NCBI RefSeq assembly: GCF_900188235.1
Contig: NZ_FZNT01000001.1
Location: 372,001 to 436,000, forward strand
DNA length: 64,000 bases
Direction of reading: 5' to 3'
Source of the DNA: Lutibacter agarilyticus
GTDB lineage: Bacteria; Bacteroidota; Bacteroidia; Flavobacteriales; Flavobacteriaceae
A model generated the notes under the pieces. It was not told where the DNA came from and did not search any database. It was given only the letters and a program-made list of their open reading frames with translations. The position numbers and the translations under genes are program-made. Shown one piece after another: positions 53,509 through 62,033 of the stretch; position 1 is the stretch's first letter, and every line of letters begins with the position of its first letter.

Positions 53509-55125
53509 ATGTCTAAAGAACCAACAATTTCAAAATACAATTTTGATGTTCCTTGGGAAAATCTCTTAGAAAATAAAGATTTTCTAAAAGTATTTTTATC
53601 AGATGTTCTTGAACAATATATTGTTAAGCAGCGTTGGTATGGAGGTAAATCGAGTAAAATAAAATATATTGAACTTTCTGAATATTTTAGAATTCAACAA
53701 AATGATGAAGTTTATTTTGGGTTAATTTTAGAGGTAGATTTTATTGAAGCATTTTATCATCATTATTTTATTCCAATTGCATTTGTTTCTGATGAAAATT
53801 TTGCAAAAAAGGATCGAATTTTACCTGTAAGTATTAAAAATCAAGAAGGGTTTATAATTGATGCCGTAAATTTAGAATCGTTTAGAAAATTAGTTTTTGA
53901 ACGTATAGCAAATGCAGAAGCAATTGATAAAACAAAAGTTCAATATCATAAAAGCGATTTATTTTCAAATATCACTTATGAATCTTCAGGATTTTTAGGT
54001 CTAGAACAAAGTAACACTTCACTTATTTTTAATGAAAAATATGTATTAAAATTTTTTAGAAGAATTTTCTCAAATAAAAACCCCGATTATGAAATGAATC
54101 GGTTTTTAACTGAAAGAAAGGATTTTAAAAACACACCCAAATATTTTGGAAGTATTAATTTTATTCAAAAAGAAAAAGATCTTGTAACTATAGCAGTAAT
54201 GCAAGAATTAATTCCTAATGAAGGTGATGCTTGGCAAATTTTTCTGAAGGAAATAGATAAAGTATTTAGTACACTCAAGGAAAAAAATATTGATATCAAT
54301 AATTTACCTGAACCTGAACTTTATCAACGATTAAGAATTCATGATATTCCACATAGAATTATAGATTGGGCAGGATTAAATTTATTTTTAAAATTAAAGG
54401 TTTTAGCTAAAAGAACAGCCGAAATGCATATTAATTTAGGTTCTGAATTTGAAGATACTGCTTTTACACCCACTCATTTTAATGGAGATTATGAAGTATG
54501 GTTAAAAAACAGAATGATTTACCAATTTCAGAACAGATTAAATATTATTGAAAATAATTTACACAAGTTAGATGGCTATAGTTTAGAAATGGCGAAAGAT
54601 TTATTAAGTAAAAAAAGCTTAATAAGAAGCAAATTCTTAAATTTTGATTGGAAAAAATTAAAAGGTGAACGAATTAGAATTCACGGTGATTATCATTTAG
54701 GTCAAATTTTAGTACAAGAAAATGATTTTTACATACTTGATTTTGAAGGTGAGCCAGAAAGTACCATTAGAGATCGTCAGGTAAAACAACCTCCAATGAA
54801 AGATGTTGCAGGTTTATTTAGATCTTTTCACTATGCTATTTATGCAACAATTTTTAATAATAAAGATAAGTACAACTACTCACAAGAAGAATTGTTTAAA
54901 GCAGCAGAATTGTTGTATGGTTACTTTACAGGTGTTTTTTTAGGCACCTATGTTTTTAAAGTACAACAAGCTAATTTAAATATTGGATATAGTCAAGAAC
55001 GAAATTTTATTTTAGAATATTGCTTGTTAGAAAAGGCAGTATATGAGCTAGGCTACGAATTAAATTCACGCCCATCTTGGGCAGTTATTCCTTTAAAAGG
55101 AATTTCAAATCTTATTAATAATTAA
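53509..55125 (+). CDS. Maltokinase (Mak/Pep2 family), stand-alone
   Basis: This enzyme phosphorylates maltose to maltose-1-phosphate. The 538 residues start with the N-terminal cap domain, with QRWYGGKSSKIKYIELSEY (about 43-61), and continue into an aminoglycoside-phosphotransferase-like kinase with HGDYHLGQIL (H392-L401) and the metal-binding YILDFEGEPESTIRDRQ (D411). In many bacteria it is fused to trehalose synthase TreS; here it is free and no treS is present in the cluster. It is 3 bp from glgB. Confidence 0.92.
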   Translation: MSKEPTISKYNFDVPWENLLENKDFLKVFLSDVLEQYIVKQRWYGGKSSKIKYIELSEYFRIQQNDEVYFGLILEVDFIEAFYHHYFIPIAFVSDENFAKKDRILPVSIKNQEGFIIDAVNLESFRKLVFERIANAEAIDKTKVQYHKSDLFSNITYESSGFLGLEQSNTSLIFNEKYVLKFFRRIFSNKNPDYEMNRFLTERKDFKNTPKYFGSINFIQKEKDLVTIAVMQELIPNEGDAWQIFLKEIDKVFSTLKEKNIDINNLPEPELYQRLRIHDIPHRIIDWAGLNLFLKLKVLAKRTAEMHINLGSEFEDTAFTPTHFNGDYEVWLKNRMIYQFQNRLNIIENNLHKLDGYSLEMAKDLLSKKSLIRSKFLNFDWKKLKGERIRIHGDYHLGQILVQENDFYILDFEGEPESTIRDRQVKQPPMKDVAGLFRSFHYAIYATIFNNKDKYNYSQEELFKAAELLYGYFTGVFLGTYVFKVQQANLNIGYSQERNFILEYCLLEKAVYELGYELNSRPSWAVIPLKGISNLINN

Positions 55126-55128
55126 TTT

Positions 55129-57036
55129 ATGACAAACGTACAACCATATAGTCTATTTACAGATTTTGATATTTCATTATTTAAAGCCGGTAAACATTAT
55201 CGCTTATATGAAAAATTTGGTGCACACTTAACCACTGTTAATGGAGTAGAAGGCACCTATTTTGCAGTTTGGGCACCTACGGCAAATCAAGTTTCAGTAA
55301 TTGGAGATTTTAATTTCTGGACTGATGCAGAACATAAACTAAATGTACGTTGGGATTCTTCAGGTATTTGGGAAGGATTTATTCCAAACGTAGGAAAAGG
55401 AACCACGTATAAATATAAAATTCATTCAAACAATCAAGGATATATTTCAGAAAAAGCAGACCCTTATGCACGTAGAAGCGAGCATAATCCAAATACAGCT
55501 TCAATTGTTTGGAAAGATGACTATAAATGGAAAGATAAAAAATGGCTGAAAACTAGAAAAAAACACAATGCTTTAGATGCGCCATATTCTGTTTATGAAG
55601 TACATTTAGGTTCTTGGAAAAGACATGCTACAGAAGATCGATTTTTATCGTATGTAGAATTAGCTGATGATTTGGTAAGTTATGTAAAAGAAATGAATTT
55701 TACACATGTAGAACTAATGCCGATTATGGAGTTTCCTTATGACCCGTCTTGGGGATACCAAATAACAGGTTATTTTGCACCAACTTCTCGTTTTGGCTAT
55801 CCTGAAGAATTTAAATTCTTGGTAGATAAACTGCATGAAAACGGTATTGGAATCATATTGGATTGGGTGCCATCTCACTTTCCTGAAGATGCTCACGGTT
55901 TAGGTTATTTTGATGGCTCAGAATTGTATGAACATCCAGATAAACGTAAAGGGTATCACCAAGATTGGAAAAGTTTAATTTTTAATTATGAACGAAATGA
56001 AGTTCGTTCCTTTTTAATAAGTAATGCTATTTTTTGGTTAGATCAATTTCACGCTGATGGACTCCGTGTTGATGCAGTAGCCTCAATGTTATTTTTAGAC
56101 TATTCACGTAAAGATGGTGAATGGGAACCAAATATGTATGGAGGAAATGAAAACTTAGCGGTTATTTCATTGTTAAAAGAATTGAATGAGGAAGTGTATA
56201 AATCGTTTCCTGATGTACAAACCATTGCTGAAGAATCTACTGCATTTCCAATGGTATCAAAACCAACTTCAATGGGAGGTTTAGGCTTTGGAATGAAATG
56301 GATGATGGGATGGATGCACGATACCCTGGAGTATTTCGCAAAAGATTCCATCTATAGACGCTACCATCAAAATGAGATTACATTTAGTTTAGCGTATGTA
56401 TTTACAGAGAATTTTATGTTGCCGCTATCACATGATGAAGTTGTGTACGGGAAAAAATCTATTTTAGGAAGAATGCCTGGCGATGAGTGGCAACGTTTTG
56501 CAAATTTAAGATTATTATACGGTTATATGTTTACGCACCCTGGAACTAAATTATTATTTATGGGAGGTGAATTTGGTCAATACAACGAATGGGATTTTGA
56601 AAGTAGTTTAGATTGGCATTTGTTAGAATTTGAACCACATCAAAAATTAAAAACATTTTACAAAGAATTGAATAAATTCTATAGAGAAACACCTTCACTT
56701 TTTGAAAAAGGATTTGTAAATGAAGGTTTTGAATGGATTAGTTATGAAGACAACACCAACTCAGTTATTTCATATATCAGAAAAGGAAATAACCCAGAAG
56801 ATGATGTGATTGTTGTTTGTAATTTCACACCTAAAGTACAGGAAAACTATTTATTAGGAGTACACAAAGGTGGTAAATTAAAAGAACAATTTAATAGTGA
56901 TGCCGAAAAATTTGGAGGAAGTGGAATTGTAAATCCGCGTCAAATACCAGTTAAAAAGTTACCTTGGAATGGAAAAGAATTCTCAGCTCAACTAACGTTA
57001 CCACCATTAGGAATAACTATTTTAAAGTTAAAATAG
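55129..57036 (+). CDS. glgB: 1,4-alpha-glucan branching enzyme
   Basis: GlgB cuts alpha-1,4 chains and forms alpha-1,6 branches. The 635 residues have a CBM48 domain (YFAVWAPTANQVSVIGDFNFW, about 43-63) and a GH13 barrel with nucleophile D315 in DGLRVDAVASMLFLDYSR, acid/base E368 in TIAEESTAFP and stabiliser LPLSHDEVVYGK. The N-terminal N1 domain seen in the 730-residue enzymes is absent. It is the last gene of the operon; a 19-bp hairpin terminator follows. Confidence 0.97.
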   Translation: MTNVQPYSLFTDFDISLFKAGKHYRLYEKFGAHLTTVNGVEGTYFAVWAPTANQVSVIGDFNFWTDAEHKLNVRWDSSGIWEGFIPNVGKGTTYKYKIHSNNQGYISEKADPYARRSEHNPNTASIVWKDDYKWKDKKWLKTRKKHNALDAPYSVYEVHLGSWKRHATEDRFLSYVELADDLVSYVKEMNFTHVELMPIMEFPYDPSWGYQITGYFAPTSRFGYPEEFKFLVDKLHENGIGIILDWVPSHFPEDAHGLGYFDGSELYEHPDKRKGYHQDWKSLIFNYERNEVRSFLISNAIFWLDQFHADGLRVDAVASMLFLDYSRKDGEWEPNMYGGNENLAVISLLKELNEEVYKSFPDVQTIAEESTAFPMVSKPTSMGGLGFGMKWMMGWMHDTLEYFAKDSIYRRYHQNEITFSLAYVFTENFMLPLSHDEVVYGKKSILGRMPGDEWQRFANLRLLYGYMFTHPGTKLLFMGGEFGQYNEWDFESSLDWHLLEFEPHQKLKTFYKELNKFYRETPSLFEKGFVNEGFEWISYEDNTNSVISYIRKGNNPEDDVIVVCNFTPKVQENYLLGVHKGGKLKEQFNSDAEKFGGSGIVNPRQIPVKKLPWNGKEFSAQLTLPPLGITILKLK

Positions 57037-57061
57037 CACACAAACTTAATTTAAGTAATAG

Positions 57062-57107
57062 AACGCTTGATATTTTATAAATTTTATAAAATATCAAGCG
57101 TTTTTTT
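57062..57107 (+). terminator. Strong terminator after glgB
   Basis: A perfect 19-bp stem (57062-57080 with 57084-57102) with a 3-nt loop and T-run, the strongest hairpin of the window. Confidence 0.95.
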
Positions 57108-57142
57108 CATTAAAAGAAATGGTATTAAATCATTAATTTTAG

Positions 57143-57150
57143 TACGTTTG
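57143..57150 (+). promoter_or_regulatory. Bacteroidetes -7 box (TACGTTTG) for the GH31 gene
   Basis: An exact TAnnTTTG match 24 bp upstream of the GH31 start, after the glgB terminator, so the gene has its own promoter. Confidence 0.65.
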
Positions 57151-57174
57151 CAAATATTTGATTACTACTAGCTT

Positions 57175-59574
57175 ATGATTTTAAATACAGAATTAGAATA
57201 CAAAGGAAATTTATTTCCAACAAAAATTGTCTTTTATAAAAAAGATGTTGACACTTTATATTTTAAAAGTGAAAATGGGGTTGCACTGCAAGTTATTGTC
57301 CAGAGAGATAGTGTTTTAAGATTTAGATTTGCAACTACAGCCATTTTTGAAAAAGACTTTTCTTACGGTATTACAAAATATGCAAGTAAAGGGTATAACC
57401 GTTTGGATATAGATGAAGATGATGATAATTATATAATTACAACATCTAAATTAATTTGTCATATTTCTAAATTAGATATGCGTACTGCAATTTTTGATGC
57501 CAAAGACAACTCACTTATTTGTGAAGATGAATTAGGATTCCACTGGGAAGAGTTTTATGAAGAAGGAGGAGACATTGTAAAAATGTCTAAAACTTCACAA
57601 GAAGGAGAAAGTTATTATGGTTTAGGAGATAAACCTGTAGATGTAAATTTAAAAGGAAAACGATTTGAAAACTGGGTAACAGATTCCTATGCTTATGGTA
57701 GAGGTTCTGACCCTATTTATAAAACCATTCCATTTTATTTAGGTGTACACCATAAAAAAGCATACGGAATATTTTTTGATAACACATTCCGCTCATTTTT
57801 CGATTTTAGTAAAGAAAAAAGAAATGTAACCAGTTTTTGGGCTGAAGGTGGAGAAATGAATTATTACTTCATTTATGGACCTGAAATGTCTGAGGTTGTT
57901 TCAAATTACACCGATTTAACAGGTCGTCCACAACATATTCCACCACTTTGGGCTTTAGGGTTTCACCAATGTAAATGGAGCTATTATCCAGAAAGTAAGG
58001 TTAAAGAAGTCACCAGTAAATTTAGAGAATTAAAAATTCCTTGTGATGCAATTTATTTAGATATTGATTATATGGAAGGGTTTAGATGCTTTACTTGGAA
58101 TAAAGAGTATTTCCCTGATCCTAAAAGAATGGTAAAAGAATTAGCTGATGATGGTTTTAAAACCGTAGCTATTATTGATCCAGGAATAAAAATTGATAAT
58201 GATTATAGTGTTTATAAAGAAGCACTTGAAAAAGACTACTTCTGTAAACGTGCTGATGGTGCCTTTATGAAAGGAAAAGTTTGGCCTGGTGAATGTTATT
58301 TTCCAGATTACACAAATCCTGAAGTTCGTGAATGGTGGTCTGAATTATTTAGAGAATTAATTGAAGATATTGGTGTTAAAGGAGTTTGGAATGATATGAA
58401 TGAACCTGCCGTAATGGATGTTCCAGGAAAAACATTTCCAAAAGATGTTCGTCACGATTATGATGGAAATCCTTGTAGTCATAGAAAAGCACACAATGTG
58501 TATGGAATGCAAATGGCTCGTGCAACGTATCACGGCTTAAAAAAGTTTTCATATCCAAAGCGTCCTTTTGTAATTACAAGAGCAGCTTATTCAGGTACAC
58601 AACGTTATACCTCTACTTGGACTGGAGATAATGTAGCTACTTGGGATCACTTATCATTGGCTAATAATCAGGCACAACGTATGTGTATGTCTGGTTTTTC
58701 TTTTGTAGGATCTGATATTGGTGGATTTGCAGAACAACCAAACGGTGAATTATTTACACGTTGGATTCAATTAGGTGTATTTCACCCTTTCTTTAGAGTA
58801 CATTCATCAGGAGACCATGGAGATCAAGAACCTTGGACTTTTGGAACAACATTAACTGATATTGTTCGAAAATTTATTGAAATTAGATACCAGTTATTGC
58901 CTTATTTATATACAGCTTTTTGGAGGTATGCAGGTGAAGGAATTCCAATTTTAAAATCGTTAGTACTTTTTGATCAAGAAGATCCAAACACACATTATAG
59001 AAATGATGAATTTATTTTTGGTGAAAAAATATTAGCCTGTCCAATTTTAGAACCAAATGCAAAGGGGAGAAGAATGTATTTTCCTAAAGGAAGATGGTAT
59101 AATTTCTGGGATAATTCAATTATTGTTGGAGGTGAAGAAATTTGGGTAGACGCAGATATTGATAGTATGCCAATTTTTGTAAAAGAAGGAGCAATAATTC
59201 CGAAATATCCAATTCAACAATATGTAGGTGAAAAAGAAATTGAACAACTAGAATTAGATGTTTATTATAAAAAAGGGAAAGAATCTTCTGAAGTGTATGA
59301 AGATGCTCAAGATGGATACGATTATAAAAAAGGAAGGTATAGTTTAAGAAATTTTACCCAAGTTGGAAAAAATAAATCTTTTATTATTCAGCAGTATAAG
59401 TCGGGTAAATTTATTACGAATTATGAAACTTTTAAAATTAATATTCACGGGTTACCATTTAAAATAAAATCTATTCAAGTAGATAATGAGGAGATTGAAA
59501 TTAAAATGTCAAATGGAGATGTAACGTTAGAGATAACGAAAGGTTTTAGGGAATTACATATTATTAGCGAATAG
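57175..59574 (+). CDS. Glycoside hydrolase family 31 alpha-glucosidase
   Basis: The 799 residues form a GH31 enzyme: N-terminal beta-sandwich (about 1-240), TIM barrel with the nucleophile D407 in GVWNDMNEPAVM, acid/base in FVGSDIGGFAEQPNGELFTRW, and C-terminal beta domains. Related enzymes hydrolyse terminal alpha-glucosides. No signal peptide is visible, so it is expected in the cytoplasm, where it may trim glycogen-derived oligosaccharides. It lies 138 bp after glgB but is separated by a terminator and has its own -7 box. Confidence 0.94.
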   Translation: MILNTELEYKGNLFPTKIVFYKKDVDTLYFKSENGVALQVIVQRDSVLRFRFATTAIFEKDFSYGITKYASKGYNRLDIDEDDDNYIITTSKLICHISKLDMRTAIFDAKDNSLICEDELGFHWEEFYEEGGDIVKMSKTSQEGESYYGLGDKPVDVNLKGKRFENWVTDSYAYGRGSDPIYKTIPFYLGVHHKKAYGIFFDNTFRSFFDFSKEKRNVTSFWAEGGEMNYYFIYGPEMSEVVSNYTDLTGRPQHIPPLWALGFHQCKWSYYPESKVKEVTSKFRELKIPCDAIYLDIDYMEGFRCFTWNKEYFPDPKRMVKELADDGFKTVAIIDPGIKIDNDYSVYKEALEKDYFCKRADGAFMKGKVWPGECYFPDYTNPEVREWWSELFRELIEDIGVKGVWNDMNEPAVMDVPGKTFPKDVRHDYDGNPCSHRKAHNVYGMQMARATYHGLKKFSYPKRPFVITRAAYSGTQRYTSTWTGDNVATWDHLSLANNQAQRMCMSGFSFVGSDIGGFAEQPNGELFTRWIQLGVFHPFFRVHSSGDHGDQEPWTFGTTLTDIVRKFIEIRYQLLPYLYTAFWRYAGEGIPILKSLVLFDQEDPNTHYRNDEFIFGEKILACPILEPNAKGRRMYFPKGRWYNFWDNSIIVGGEEIWVDADIDSMPIFVKEGAIIPKYPIQQYVGEKEIEQLELDVYYKKGKESSEVYEDAQDGYDYKKGRYSLRNFTQVGKNKSFIIQQYKSGKFITNYETFKINIHGLPFKIKSIQVDNEEIEIKMSNGDVTLEITKGFRELHIISE

Positions 59575-59592
59575 TTTTTCTAATTTATATAA

Positions 59593-59624
59593 AAAAAGCC
59601 TCTTAATTTTAAGAGGCTTTTTTT
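59593..59624 (+). terminator. Rho-independent terminator after the GH31 gene
   Basis: A 12-bp or longer stem (AAAGCCTCTTAA with TTAAGAGGCTTT, 59595-59606 with 59609-59620) with A-run before and T-run after, so it could act in both directions. Confidence 0.9.
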
Positions 59625-59678
59625 GTAAGTTATAATAAGATGTTTCGACAATTTAATAAAAATATTTAAATTGCAATT

Positions 59679-60350
59679 ATGAGTAAACTTTGGTTTTTAG
59701 AAAATGTAAATCTTTTTAAAATTTTATGTCCGCACAAATATGCTAATTATAAGGACTGTCATAATTTTAATGGTTATGCAAAAAATGATTATATCTATTT
59801 TGAAGATGATGCATCTTCAACGGTTTATTTAATTGACAAAGGAAAGGTTAAATTGGGCTATTATACGAAAGATGGAAACGAGGTTGTGAAAGCAATTCTG
59901 TGTAAAGGAGAATTATTTGGTGAAAAGGCCATTTTAGGAGAAGATAAGCGTAATGAGTTTGCACAATCTATAGATAGTAAAACATCAATTTGTCCCATTG
60001 GTGTTGAGACACTTCACGATTTAATGAGGGATAACCAAACGTTTACTTTAAAAATTTATAAATTCATTAGTTTTAGAATTCAAAAGTTAGAGCGTCGTTT
60101 ACAATTATTATTGTTTAAAGATGCTAAAACTCGATTATTAGACTTTTTAGATGAATTGTGTGAAGATTATGGGGTTTGTTGTGAAGAAACAGGTAAAATG
60201 AAAGCTGAACATCCTTATACTCAAAAGGATATCGCAAATTTATTAGGTACTTCAAGGCCAACATTAAACTCAATAATGAATGAGTTAAAAGAAGAAGGAG
60301 TTATTGATTTTAAAGGAAAACAGATACTTTTTTTAAAAAAATCTGCTTAG
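59679..60350 (+). CDS. Crp/Fnr-family transcriptional regulator
   Basis: The 223 residues have a cyclic-nucleotide-binding-type beta-roll (about 30-125: YLIDKGKVKLGYYTKDGNEV, ILCKGELFGEKAILG), a long dimer helix (ISFRIQKLERRLQLLLF) and a C-terminal winged helix-turn-helix (about 175-220) with YTQKDIANLLGTSRPTLNSI as recognition region. The canonical cAMP-binding arginine motif is not evident, so the effector is open. Several cysteines (C17, C27 near the N-terminus) are present, but not in the FNR iron-sulfur spacing I know. A palindrome right after the gene may be a target. Confidence 0.9.
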   Translation: MSKLWFLENVNLFKILCPHKYANYKDCHNFNGYAKNDYIYFEDDASSTVYLIDKGKVKLGYYTKDGNEVVKAILCKGELFGEKAILGEDKRNEFAQSIDSKTSICPIGVETLHDLMRDNQTFTLKIYKFISFRIQKLERRLQLLLFKDAKTRLLDFLDELCEDYGVCCEETGKMKAEHPYTQKDIANLLGTSRPTLNSIMNELKEEGVIDFKGKQILFLKKSA

Positions 60351-60366
60351 TGTTAGCTAGCTAACA
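60351..60366 (+). promoter_or_regulatory. Perfect 16-bp palindrome TGTTAGCTAGCTAACA, candidate Crp/Fnr-type site
   Basis: It has the symmetric form TGTTA-N6-TAACA, the same geometry as the Crp site TGTGA-N6-TCACA. It begins at the base right after the stop of the Crp/Fnr-type gene (TAG 60348-60350). Its centre lies about 41 bp upstream of the start predicted from the -7 box at 60388-60395, the class II activator position. The TTTT that follows also allows a weak terminator, but a perfect palindrome with no loop suits a DNA site better. Confidence 0.55.
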
Positions 60367-60387
60367 TTTTATTACTTCAAACTAAAA

Positions 60388-60395
60388 TACATTTG
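60388..60395 (+). promoter_or_regulatory. Bacteroidetes -7 box (TACATTTG) for the two-repeat lipoprotein
   Basis: An exact TAnnTTTG match 28 bp upstream of the lipoprotein start. Confidence 0.65.
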
Positions 60396-60423
60396 CCTTA
60401 TAACAATTTAAAAATTATTAAAA

Positions 60424-61302
60424 ATGGCAAAAATTAAAGTTTTATTTAGTTTACTAGCGTTGGGATTAGCTTTTGCATCTTGTGATGATAATGATGATAC
60501 CCCAAAGTACAAAGATTTAGAATTAAACATTTCAGGTTTAGAAGATTTAGGAAATGATTATGTGTATGAAGGATGGATAATTGTTGATGGTGCTCCAGTA
60601 ACAACTGGAAGATTTTCTGTAGATGCTTCAGGAGAACTTTCTCAAGATTCATTTGCATTAGATTATGATGATGTGTCTGATGCATCAACGTTTATTTTAA
60701 CAATTGAACCATCAGTAGGAGATGATCCTGCGCCAAGTGCGGTTCATATTTTAGCTGGAGATTTTAGCGGTAAATCTGGAAGTTTAAGTATTTTTCATCC
60801 TGCAGCATTAGGAGATGATTATGCTTCAGCAGCAGGAAAATACATTTTGGCAACACCAACAGATGATGTAGATACCAATGAAAATAGTGGTATTTGGTTT
60901 TTAAGTTTAGCATCAGGATCTCCCGCAGTAGGATTAGACTTACCAACATTACCTGATGGTTGGAAATATGAAGGCTGGGTAGTAATTAATGGAAGTCCTG
61001 TATCAACAGGAACTTTTACAGCAGTTGATGTAGCTGATGATTTTAGCGGATTTAGTGGTTCAAAATCAGGACCTCCTTTTCCAGGCGAAGACTTTTTATT
61101 AAATGCGCCAAGTGGATTAACTTTTCCAACTGATCTTGCAGGTGGAGTAGCGGTGATTTCAATTGAGCCTTACCCAGATAATAGTTCAGCTCCTTTTTTA
61201 TTGAAGCCTTTAGTAGGAACTATTGCAGCAGGAGCAACTGATCACACAACTTATGATATGGGACAAAATTTACAATTCCCAACAGGAACTGTTTCAAGAT
61301 AA
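60424..61302 (+). CDS. Lipoprotein with two RskA-type (anti-sigma-K) C-terminal-like repeats
   Basis: The 292 residues start with a lipoprotein signal (MAKIKVLFSLLALGLAFASC) followed by an acidic DDNDD cluster, which suggests export to the cell surface. The mature part has two similar halves: YVYEGWIIVDGAPVTTGRFSV then FILTIEPSVGDDPAPSAVHIL (about 46-122), and WKYEGWVVINGSPVSTGTFTAV then AVISIEPYPDNSSAPFLLKPL (about 180-262). The pattern (EGW.I.DG.PV..G.F ... TIEP) resembles the extracytoplasmic C-terminal domain of RskA-type anti-sigma factors, but no anti-sigma helix or transmembrane domain is present. Function unknown. It is downstream of the Crp/Fnr-type gene and may be its target. Confidence 0.75.
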   Translation: MAKIKVLFSLLALGLAFASCDDNDDTPKYKDLELNISGLEDLGNDYVYEGWIIVDGAPVTTGRFSVDASGELSQDSFALDYDDVSDASTFILTIEPSVGDDPAPSAVHILAGDFSGKSGSLSIFHPAALGDDYASAAGKYILATPTDDVDTNENSGIWFLSLASGSPAVGLDLPTLPDGWKYEGWVVINGSPVSTGTFTAVDVADDFSGFSGSKSGPPFPGEDFLLNAPSGLTFPTDLAGGVAVISIEPYPDNSSAPFLLKPLVGTIAAGATDHTTYDMGQNLQFPTGTVSR

Positions 61303-61325
61303 TTTAATTTAATTCAGTTCTAGTG

Positions 61326-61357
61326 AAAGCGATGTTACAATGTAGCATCGCTTTTTT
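61326..61357 (+). terminator. Rho-independent terminator after the lipoprotein gene
   Basis: A stem (61326-61339 with 61341-61354, one U-G pair) followed by TTTTTT. Confidence 0.85.
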
Positions 61358-61359
61358 GT

Positions 61360-61367
61360 TATATTTG
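61360..61367 (+). promoter_or_regulatory. Bacteroidetes -7 box (TATATTTG) for the TlpA-type gene
   Basis: An exact TAnnTTTG match. The predicted start of transcription (about 61374) leaves a 43-nt leader to ATG 61417 and makes the upstream TTG at 61378 unlikely as start. Confidence 0.6.
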
Positions 61368-61416
61368 CTTGTAAGTTTTGGGTAAAATAAACCACTATTA
61401 TTATAAAACGAAGTGT

Positions 61417-61980
61417 ATGAATAAAATTTTCAATAAAAAGAATTTCTCAACATCAAATATTATATTCCTTATAGTTGCTGCATTGTTACTTTACCCACCT
61501 TCAAGAGAGTGGTTTCAACGTCAAATAGCCTTTTCTCCTTCTGTAAATACGGTAGACGAATCAGAACAAATTGATACCTATAACTGGAGTTTAAACGGAT
61601 TAAATACAGCTAATATTGAATTTTCTGATTTAAAAGGGAAAGTAGTTTTTGTAAACTTTTGGGCTACTTGGTGCCCGCCTTGTAGAGCCGAAATGCCTAT
61701 GATTCAAAAACTATACGATGATTATAAAGATAAAGTGGCATTTGTTTTTGTAACGAATGAAAATTGGCCTACTGTAGAAAAGTTTTATAGTAAGAATAGT
61801 TATAATTTACCAACTTATAATTCTATAAGTAGTCCACCAAATAAATTTTCAGAAACAAATAGTATTCCAGCGACTTATTTATTAGACAAAGAAGGGAATA
61901 TTTTAATAAAGAAAACAGGTGCTGCTGATTGGGATAGTGATAAAGTAAGAAAGTTACTAGATGAATTGCTAGCAAAATAA
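61417..61980 (+). CDS. TlpA/ResA-like membrane-anchored thioredoxin
   Basis: The 187 residues have an N-terminal membrane anchor (SNIIFLIVAALLLYPPSREWF, about 13-33; only part listed) and a periplasmic thioredoxin fold with VNFWATWCPPCRAEMPMIQ, active cysteines C86 and C89. ATYLLDKEGNIL carries the cis-proline region. Such proteins reduce disulfides, for example in apocytochrome c maturation; the partner is unknown. ATG 61417 is preferred over TTG 61378, which would add 13 residues upstream of the usual short N-tail. Confidence 0.93.
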   Translation: MNKIFNKKNFSTSNIIFLIVAALLLYPPSREWFQRQIAFSPSVNTVDESEQIDTYNWSLNGLNTANIEFSDLKGKVVFVNFWATWCPPCRAEMPMIQKLYDDYKDKVAFVFVTNENWPTVEKFYSKNSYNLPTYNSISSPPNKFSETNSIPATYLLDKEGNILIKKTGAADWDSDKVRKLLDELLAK

Positions 61981-62013
61981 AACCCTGTAACTAAGAGCTA
62001 CAGGGTTATTTTA
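61981..62013 (+). terminator. Terminator after the TlpA-type gene
   Basis: A 9-bp stem (AACCCTGTA at 61981-61989, TACAGGGTT at 61999-62007) directly after the stop codon, followed by ATTTTAATCTTTT. Confidence 0.8.
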
Positions 62014-62033
62014 ATCTTTTCATAATCTTGATT

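Noticed and set aside
60446-60949. Minus-strand frames rich in His and Leu opposite the two-repeat lipoprotein gene
   Set aside because: They arise from the complementary strand of Asp/Glu/Ser-rich coding DNA and have no start context or family.
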